A stretch of 64,000 nt of DNA from Stenopsyche tienmushanensis (taxonomy: Eukaryota; Arthropoda; Insecta; Trichoptera; Stenopsychidae). The notes under the pieces were generated by a model. The model was given only the letters and a program-made list of their open reading frames with translations, made no database searches and was not told the DNA's origin. Shown here in pieces: positions 56,442 to 64,000 of this stretch. Numbering within the stretch: the first letter of the stretch is position 1; the number at the start of each line of letters is the position of its first letter. A program made the position numbers and the translations under genes. The DNA lies in the NCBI GenBank assembly GCA_008973525.1, contig WACJ01000225.1:186001-250000 (forward strand). Reading direction: 5' to 3'.

Positions 56442-56539
56442 TTAACTGCCATCCAATTTGGTGAGCGAGAGTCGCCTCTCGAGTTACGGAATCAAATCTT
56501 ATGGTGAGTGAGAGTCACCTCTCGAGTGCAGAGTATTAA
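56442..56539. mobile_element. 98-bp TTAA-bounded tandem hairpin repeat, copy 2
   Basis: Two ~40-bp units (GGTGAGCGAGAGTCGCCTCT and GGTGAGTGAGAGTCACCTCT) lie between TTAA at 56442 and 56536. The first unit forms CGAGAG-TCGC-CTCTCG. It is the same arrangement as 21855-21940. The outermost bases are not a good inverted repeat, so it may be a fragment. Confidence 0.5.
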
Positions 56540-57045
56540 TCAAATCAAAAAGTACTGCACATGGAAAATGAGTTGTCGTATATCAAAAAAGTTATTAATT
56601 TCATAAGATCTCGACGCTTAAATCAGCGCAAAATCCCTGCTCTCTTAAGTGAATTAAAATGCGAAATGTCTGCTCTATTTTACTATACAGAGGCATTTTG
56701 AAAACCACGTTAATTGATCCTTGTCTTTTTTTATTTCGGAATGAGTCAGTTTTTTTGCAGCCCACCAAAACTTAAACCTTTTTATTTTGGTCCACGTTAA
56801 TCTTTGGGTTTGACACATCAACACACATGACTACATTAATATCTAAGAAAAAGACTTTGACGTTGAGATATTTTTAGAAAACCAGTATAATTAATCAATA
56901 CAAAAATTAAAGGAGGGGGTGTTCTGAAAAAGGTATATAACAATATAAGTAGCTATTAAATACATTGTTTTTTTATGAAAATAGTTTTTATAAAAGGCAA
57001 AAATTTGTTGCTAAGAGGTTAACAATATGATTAAAAAAAATAATA
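56540..57045. other. SMARCAL1 3' flank
   Basis: AT-rich DNA that should contain the SMARCAL1 3' UTR; TTTATTT words on plus (about 56730-56785) could be its polyadenylation signal on minus. Confidence 0.35.
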
Positions 57046-60000
57046 TCATAAATTGAAATTGGCCAAGAGCTCATCTCCTTCATTGTCTTCAAAAAATGAA
57101 CTTTCTATTGATGGGCTACTGACGTTTATTTGACTGCATTCACCATTGTTGTTTGATTTGCGCTCAGTTCCTTTGATAATATTTGTTCCTGGTATGAATG
57201 CGTTATTATTTTTTTGAGGAATAAAATAATTCTGTATGCTATTTTCACTCGTCTGAAAATAAGAATAAAACATTACGACAACAGTGAAGTTAGTTAATCC
57301 TGTTATTACTATATTAATCTATTATTACATTTCAAATATATTAAATAGTTATACTAAGGAAATGTGATTTTAAATATTACCTGTGTTGTTAATGTTGTGT
57401 TTTCGAATGTATCTTTGCTTAGTCCAACCTTATTTAAAACCTGAAATTGTACATTTGATTAGTTTTTAATATGATTTTTGTTGTTGTTGTAAAACAATTT
57501 ATTTCCGAAATTATCAAACCTGCAATTTTTCTTGTAACATTGGCCACATATAATCATCTGAAGTGCCTTTAGCTATTAAATATTTTACTCTTACGCCCCC
57601 TTGTTGTCCAATTCTATGAGCTCTTGCCTCAGCTTGAGTAATTATCTAAAAATAATTTGCTTGTGAGTTGCTTATTAATTTGCATCAAATGCAGCTACAG
57701 CTGCGTAAAATACCTTGATTATTTCACCAGGGTGGCTCCGGCCACACATGATATTCCGTATTTATAACAATACAAATAAATGGTTTTAATAATGGAGTCA
57801 TGTGCAGTTTTTACTTTAAATGTAATAATCAATTTATAAAAAAATATCTTATATTATTATTATATATATTGATAAAAAAAAGTACCCCAGGATTCCAGTG
57901 CAACTCTGCAAATAACACTAATTGAGCTGCTGTTAATGTGATTCCAGCATTAGCAGCAGTAATTGATAATACTGCACAACGACATGAATCATTGAATTGA
58001 AATTTGTCTACCAATACCTGCAAAAATAAAACCATGGTCATTTTTTTATGGTGTACTTTGTTAAAAGAGGATTTTAACATATAAAATTGTTACATTTCTG
58101 TGTTCCGATTTTGTTGATCCATCGATGCATATGTAATGAATACGATTTTCATCCAGTGTTAGACAAATTGCTTCCAATACATTTCTGTGATGAGCAAATA
58201 CTAAATATTTTTCTTCGGAACTTGCAACTTCTGCTACATATTTACTGTAATGAAAATACTGCATTTTAGATATAACATGCCTTTATTGCAATAATTTTAT
58301 TTTATTAAAAAATACATACCAAATAGCGGGTAATTTTACCCTGGCAGATTCACTAAAGAATGATAAAAGTGCAGCATGCTTGTCTACAGCTTTTTTCTTA
58401 TTTATTGTATTTGCTAATTGTGAAAGACAATCTTTCGTATTTTCATTTAAGCATAGTAAAGAGGAATCTAACATTACTGCTTCTCTAGAATTCAAAGAAC
58501 ACTATGGTTAACAAGGAAAAATATATTTTCACTAATCTCAACAATTTAATTTTATAAAAGTTTGTGTTTCGGCAAAAGCAAAATTTCGGGTTATGAGTCA
58601 TACAAGCGAGTTCCGTCAGTTCGGTAACTTGGTCCCATCGGACAGGCCATACTGATGAAAGACCGTCTGACACTCCTGTTTTGTGCAAATGCGACTGGCG
58701 AAAAGAAGATGGAAGCCTCTTCTTCCGGAACGAATTAATTGCATTTCCACTTTGCATTTCTTATGGGAAAACTAATTTCGAGTTATGAGCTACCTTCCGG
58801 AACAAATTAAACTCGTAACCCAAGGTTCCACTGTATTGGCTTTTTAATATTATCTCATTTCTTTGAATAAATCAAATATCAGGAGTATAATACATATTAT
58901 TTGATTTAAATCTTGTAACAATATATAACCTTGTCTTTTCTTGAAGATTGGTGAGCACTTGTTCTTTTGTACGTCTAATTAAAAATTTCTTCTGTAAAAG
59001 CACTTGCAACTCTGTTAAATTAGACTGCCCTGTCATGTCCCATCCAAAGTTTGTCTGTTTTCCCGCACAATACCTAATACCTGTGAAAGTATATTTAAAT
59101 TAAGGCAGTTATTAGATTGATTTGCATAAATAAAAGGTATTTTGTTTTATTAATTTTTACCGAATTCTGTAAATCCTTGGAAAAACTTGGGTTCAATAAT
59201 TTGTAATTGGGTATAAAGTTCACTTGGTCGAGATAATGCTGGCGTACCACTAAGTAAGATTACCCGTCGAGCGTGTTTTGTTATTTTCATTATGCATTCA
59301 GTCGATTGGGCCTTATATGATTTAAGCAAATGTGATTCATCCTATACATATATAAATATTTTAAGAATGAAAGAAAAATAATAACATAAAATAGCAAATG
59401 TAGCTATATAATTAATTATATTAAAATATAAATACCAAAATGACGGCTCCGAATTTTTTTTCTATTAGAATATCCGTACACAGAGTTGTCATCTTGTAGC
59501 TTATTATGACTATTCGTGATTGTCTATCTACAAGAAATTGCTTTTCTTTGCCGGAAGAAATGCAAATAATGTTCGCCATTGGAATTGATGGTAACAGTTC
59601 ATGAATTTTGCTTTCCCACGTTTCTCTAAAAAATTCGTACAAAGAATGAATTGCGATAATGAGTATCTTACAAATGGAATATCAAATATTAGCTTTAAAA
59701 ATACCTCATGGATGATGTAGTAACAATTAAAAGAGGCCAATCATTAATATAGTAATGTGCGATAGCGAGTGCTTGAAAAGTTTTTCCTAGTCCCATATCA
59801 TCGGCAATCATGCATCGGCCGTTTTTTTCAATACCAAATCTATAAATTTATTATAAATTCAAAATGTATATAAGAATTACAATAATACAGGTTAAATTCT
59901 ATGAATTTCAACACCCAACGAACATTAATATGATAAAGATTTTTATAGAGAAACGATAGATATATTGCGAACTTGTTTAACCAAGTATTCTAATTTTTCA

Positions 60001-62429
60001 GTGTGAGTTTAGGCGAATTTTACAAATCCGTTATTATAAAAACATTAAATCACAGGTGGGTTGAATTACTAGAAATAAACCTGTATATAGTTGTATTTAC
60101 CGTACGCCATCAATTTGGAATTGCATCAGTTTGTTCTTGAGTGTTGGTTCAATTTTAGAGATATTAAATTGAATATGATGAATAGGTTCTCTCATTACCT
60201 GAAGAACGAAATACATGAAGTTAATTCAAGTAATTAAGTAAATTTAGTATAATTGATTGCTTATATAATTTGGCTGCAATGAATAAGTCGTCCAATAATA
60301 TATTTTATTTGCTGCAAATTGCCTTCAATACTAACAACAATTCCACTGATGCAAGTTTAATTTATGCACATTTAATATTATTGTTAAACGCTACTATCTG
60401 TATTTACAGACGGCAGAGAAGAGCTATCTAAAAATAATCATGTCAACATGTTGGCGAGGCGCTTCTACAATGTCAGCTCTTCAACAACTCCAACAATTGT
60501 TATAAAGCACCGTTCGAGCTGTCCAGGAACTGCAATGCTTTCTCCATGTTACTGTACCTTAACTCGAGCCATTACTTTGTAGAGCTGCAACTACTCAGAG
60601 GAACTGTGTCATTTCGTCTGACAATGATACAGTGAGAGGTGCATCAAACGACAGAATCTCTCTAATATTTAGAAGATAGATTGGACTTCTATTTAGGCCT
60701 TCTTTAATATCTATTATTTTTAACACATTGTATTAGCTTTATTTTGATACATTACTATACTTATTGTTTTTTATTGTGTTTTGTATTTACATATGCTCTT
60801 ATGGCGAAAACTGCTAAAAAAATTATGTTAAATATGTAATTTAATTGAAACATTCAACGCTTAGCAAAAAACTATTGCAAATGTCATATTTGATGTTATT
60901 GTTGATTTTTCTGTTGAGTTGCAGCTAATCACCATATTTTTTACACAATTTCAACTACAAACAGTGCAATTTTAAATAATGCAACTACTAAATAAGAACT
61001 TATTGTTGACTAATAGAATACTAAAGCAAACAAATACAATACTTACATAGAGAACATAGCTTGGAATTGGTCCTAGCACTACATGTGGTTTAAGCTGCAG
61101 TATTTTTTTATGTAATTCTTCATATTGGTCTAATGAAAAGTTCCATAGTCTCTTTTCAGCATCTAGAAGAAATATTTGAAATTAACGAAATTGTTATATT
61201 ATAAACGGCAGAAATAACACTTTGAACGAATACTAAAATAGAAATAATAAATAAAAATTGGTGTATTTATAATTATTTTAGCACTACATTTCACGAACAT
61301 GTTAAAGAATCTTCTCAAGATATGTGGTCATCAATTTCATTATATGAATCCAAAGTGTTTAGAATTTAAAGTCTGCTAACTGAACTATGTGATTAACAGA
61401 TCAATACAAAATTGTGAAGTCCAAGGTAACTGCTCGTTCTATATCTCTTCATAAGGGTCAATGTTTCAGTCAGTATTCTTGTAGGTTTTTTATGGAAGAC
61501 ATTGTGAAAAAACAACTCCGATCATTCGGATCTTCTTCATAGAAGAAAAAAGTTTTGTACAGCTTTATACTAATTTTGAAAACTAAGATACACTATCAAA
61601 TAATGAGACGAACACCAAATAGACGGCCTGGAGGAGGGTCAAAAGAAACTACTCAGTCTAGAATTCGCTCGGGTAAGTTGTACGAAGACAGGGAGACACC
61701 CTCAGTTGGTGTAGAAGCGAATCCGAGATGCACTTAAGCATCACATATGTTTTTACCCTAACCTGGCAACGCCCTAGTGAAAAAAGGAGGGACTGGACTC
61801 TCTGCACTCCAGACAGTCCTTTCCAGCAGAATCAAAAAGGTCGTCTAGAGTAGTTTAGTCGAGTCGAGTAGAGTAGTCACTGTCTCCCGAAGAAAACTAC
61901 TCAGTCTTTACAAGCCTCCCACATTTTATATCGAGACGATCGCGAAAACGTTTGGCAATATGTTCATTCAGGAGACCTGCTGAATGAGCGTTCAAAATTA
62001 AACTCGGTGGTAATGCTACCTTCAATATCGAGCAAATTAATCTATTAAAAACCATTAAATAAACATACCATATGATTTTGAAGATATTGTTTTGAATATC
62101 TGTATCATCTGTTCATTAAATTCTGACGGTTTGACTTCAAATCTGTTTTCAGATATGAGATAAGTCGTCCCCGATACAACTTTGGATGCCACAACTTGAG
62201 TATTGGACTGTGAAGTTCTTCCATATGGTTGGAATTTATTTTTATTTAAGCTTGATTGAAATATTGGACCCACTGAATTGCTTTGATTTTGTGTTCCTAA
62301 TGATGTTGGGTATTTTGGAAGGGTTGTTTGACTAAAATCCATATTATTTCCATTTAAAGAAGTTCTGGAACGAATTTTTTCCAAAGCAGCAAGTCTTTTA
62401 TTTTCTATTTCTTCTTTTGAGCATGCCAT
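57046..62429 (-). CDS. SMARCAL1: SMARCAL1 / Marcal1 annealing helicase
   Basis: An SNF2-family enzyme that reanneals RPA-coated DNA and reverses stalled replication forks. Thirteen minus-strand exons: 62069-62429, 61047-61162, 60101-60198, 59705-59839, 59436-59625, 59161-59341, 58930-59080, 58320-58484, 58094-58244, 57886-58017, 57520-57645, 57381-57440 and 57046-57252. Phases agree, giving 690 residues. Residues ~5-20 ([18 protein letters not shown]) resemble the RPA-binding helix. One HARP domain lies at ~78-160 ([26 protein letters not shown]). The helicase core has DDMGLGKT (motif I), DESH (II), [10 protein letters not shown] (III) and [11 protein letters not shown] (VI). Also typical are [19 protein letters not shown] and [12 protein letters not shown]. 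Shorter than the human protein (954 residues, two HARP domains). The C-terminal tail has a PIP-box-like ENSIQNYF. Confidence 0.97.
57223..57246 (-). other. PIP-box-like motif in the SMARCAL1 C-terminal tail
   Basis: ENSIQNYF fits the PCNA-interacting pattern Qxx(I/L/M)xx(F/Y)(F/Y) except that the first Gln is Glu. It sits in a disordered tail encoded by exon 13. Human SMARCAL1 is not known for a PIP box, whereas its relative ZRANB3 has one. Binding is a guess. Confidence 0.3.
58590..58833 (-). mobile_element. Tigger/mariner-like MITE in SMARCAL1 intron 7
   Basis: The minus strand begins TA, then CAGTGGAACCTTGGGTTACG, followed by TTTGTTCCGGAAG and CTCATAACTCGAAATTAG, words common to widespread pogo/Tigger-type MITEs. 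TA flank at 58834-58835. A second end is not clear. Confidence 0.55.
60199..61046. other. SMARCAL1 intron 2, no gene recognised
   Basis: An 848-bp intron with a less AT-rich middle (about 60410-60640) but no domain-like frame or bounded repeat. Confidence 0.4.
61163..61604. other. SMARCAL1 intron 1, part without recognised repeat
   Basis: AT-rich intronic sequence between exon 2 and the retroelement copy at 61605. Confidence 0.4.
61605..62040 (+). mobile_element. Retroelement fragment in SMARCAL1 intron 1 (same family as 44085-44607)
   Basis: Plus-oriented copy with GAATTCGCTCGGGTAAGTTG, GGGAGACACCCTCAGTTGG, GAAGCGAATCCGAGATGCAC and CAACGCCCTAG. It ends with GTAATGCTACCTTCAATATC. Each is the reverse complement of blocks in 44085-44607. 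The 61555-61737 frame is part of the repeat. Confidence 0.65.
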
Positions 62430-62908
62430 ATTCGGTAGAATATGATAAACACTAGCTTTTGCTATAATATTTTATCATTGCGTCGCCGAACTACGGATAC
62501 TTTTGAACAAACGTCACTATGGCATTTTTTTTAAATTTGGTCTAATCTTTCTATTTGATATGCATGAAATTTTGCTTTCAAATTTTCTGATAATTAAACA
62601 GTCAAATTAACCCAACAATTTTACTCTTTCCAGATTTTAAAAATAATTAGGATTAAAAAAAAATCAAATTAAAAAATCAAGTTCCCACAAAATGAAAAAA
62701 CATAAAACCCTTCGAATGTATTTAAATTGTTATGATCGAAATTTATTAAGTAATTAATACATTATATAAAGAGTGATAAACATATATATTTTTTAAATTC
62801 CGCATAGGTAAATAATTATAACTAAATAAATGGTAATGCACGAATTGTGTACTTTTATTACCATAAAAAATGCTACTATTGACAGCTGTCATTTGAATAA
62901 AATCGAGC
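62430..62908. promoter_or_regulatory. Shared SMARCAL1 / TXNDC15 promoter region
   Basis: Only 479 bp separate the two divergent start codons, so both promoters must lie here. No TATA box is convincing. ATTGCGTCGCCGAACTACG near 62477 is the only CpG-rich patch. Confidence 0.5.
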
Positions 62909-63850
62909 ATGTACCGAAGAAGCCTTGTTTACATTAAACTATTTTCTTTCATAAGTAAATTATCTTCAATGTTCTTATTTTTAATGTATTTGTATAAAAA
63001 TATATTTTTCTAACAGATGTTAAAATTTTCAGTATTTTTAATTCATGTGCAATGTCAGGAGGATGTAGAAATAACCAATGCGCCAGATCGCTTAACGGAC
63101 GATAATTCAGATGAAACTCCTAGTATTCTGAAAGATGAATCATCCGAAGAGTTGAACGATTCGAATGTCTTGACAGCAGAGGAACTAGATATTTCTACAG
63201 CCACTCCAGCGGTGAACGAAACGAAGAAACTCGTTATGTGTAAACTTATAATGCAGAATGCGACTACTGAAGAACGGACAGCACAAAAAGTTGAATTGGT
63301 TAATGCATCTAGACTTGCCGAAATTCTTACTCCCGATACAGAAGTCACTAATAGAGAATCTGAAGCTCTTTGTACTGTCATTTTATTTTACTCACGACAG
63401 TGTCCGTTCAGTAGTATAGCAGCTCCACATTTCAATGCGCTTGCTAGACAATATCCTGATTTAAAAACTGCTGCCGTAGACAGTGTCAAGTGTAACCGAG
63501 TAAATACTCAATACGGTATTGTAGGTCTTCCGTCTATTATTTTATTTCATAATGCACGAGCTATTGCCAAATTTAATGGTTCCGAGTATTCAATTCAAGC
63601 ATTTGCCAAATTTATTCGAACTTATACCGGAATACAAGAAGAACCTGTCAGTCTGTACGTTGATGATTTTCAAGGACCCGTGCCGAGTGTAATGGATGAA
63701 GAAATTGATTACATTCTCTTGTGGGCATGGGCCTTTATTCTATTATGTAATATGTATATGTTCAGTGGTACTGAATTGTGGAAAACAATCGTTGAAACTC
63801 TAAAGAACGGTTGGATGGAAGCTGAAGCTCAACATGAACACACTGATTAA
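62909..63850 (+). CDS. TXNDC15: Thioredoxin domain-containing protein 15 homolog
   Basis: A type I membrane protein with a thioredoxin-like fold, needed in vertebrates for the ciliary transition zone and hedgehog signalling. I propose two exons, 62909-62954 and 63033-63850 (78-bp intron, GTAAAT...TTTTCAG), giving 287 residues. Exon 1 makes a proper signal peptide, MYRRSLVYIKLFSFI, joined to IFLIHVQCQ. The ATG at 63017 would give a shorter, weaker leader. An acidic linker follows. The Trx-like domain has ILFYSRQCPFSSIAAPHFNA (one Cys only, so no CxxC redox site, as in the family), YGIVGLPSIILFHNARAIA and YTGIQEEP. A transmembrane helix follows (YILLWAWAFILLCNMYMF), then a short charged tail. 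The gene is divergent from SMARCAL1. Confidence 0.93.
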
Positions 63851-63975
63851 ATTTTGATTGTAATTTTCATAAACATCTTGAACACGGGTGAAGAATAACA
63901 AATATTAAGATAAGTAATATTTTAAGATCAATTATAAGAGGTAATTGCAGGCTTAATGATGATTCAAAATGTCCA

Positions 63976-63981
63976 AATAAA
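63976..63981 (+). terminator. Candidate TXNDC15 polyadenylation signal
   Basis: AATAAA about 125 bp after the TXNDC15 stop codon. Confidence 0.5.
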
Positions 63982-64000
63982 AACATTTATTTTAAATAAA

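Overview
The window is AT-rich eukaryotic nuclear DNA, almost certainly from an insect. Coding exons are split by short GT-AG introns, there is no operon structure, and the interspersed DNA is dominated by mariner, piggyBac-type (TTAA), hAT-like, R1-clade and tRNA-derived SINE sequences. Six protein-coding genes can be read: NPC1 (minus, 5' part only), GPANK1 (plus), SLC25A20/CACT (minus), CENP-T (plus), SMARCAL1 (minus) and TXNDC15 (plus). A recognisable CENP-T argues for an insect lineage that kept this kinetochore subunit, such as the holocentric, CENP-A-less orders. The order itself cannot be fixed from the sequence.

Layout. From 1 to about 41.3 kb lies the 5' part of NPC1: six exons, with two very large introns (18.3 and 21.6 kb) that carry nearly all the mobile DNA. 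These include a piggyBac remnant with a mariner nested in it, several TTAA-flanked small elements with subterminal palindromes, three related SINEs, a 5'-truncated R1-clade retrotransposon with a 14-bp target duplication, and a 2.46-kb inverted-repeat (foldback-like) element. From 41 to 64 kb the DNA is gene-dense: NPC1/GPANK1 divergent, CACT/CENP-T divergent, CENP-T/SMARCAL1 convergent, and SMARCAL1/TXNDC15 divergent with only 479 bp between start codons.

The most unusual gene is the CENP-T candidate. Seven exons, joined without any frame conflict, give a 1,864-residue protein. Its last ~110 residues match the CENP-T histone fold and C-terminal extension, while the rest is low-complexity Ser/Asn/acidic sequence with about 17 degenerate repeats. 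It is over three times longer than vertebrate CENP-T. The other genes are housekeeping: lysosomal cholesterol export (NPC1), mitochondrial acylcarnitine import (CACT), fork remodelling (SMARCAL1), a ciliary transition-zone thioredoxin-like membrane protein (TXNDC15) and a G-patch/ankyrin protein (GPANK1). They do not form a pathway together; the neighbourhood looks like ordinary synteny.
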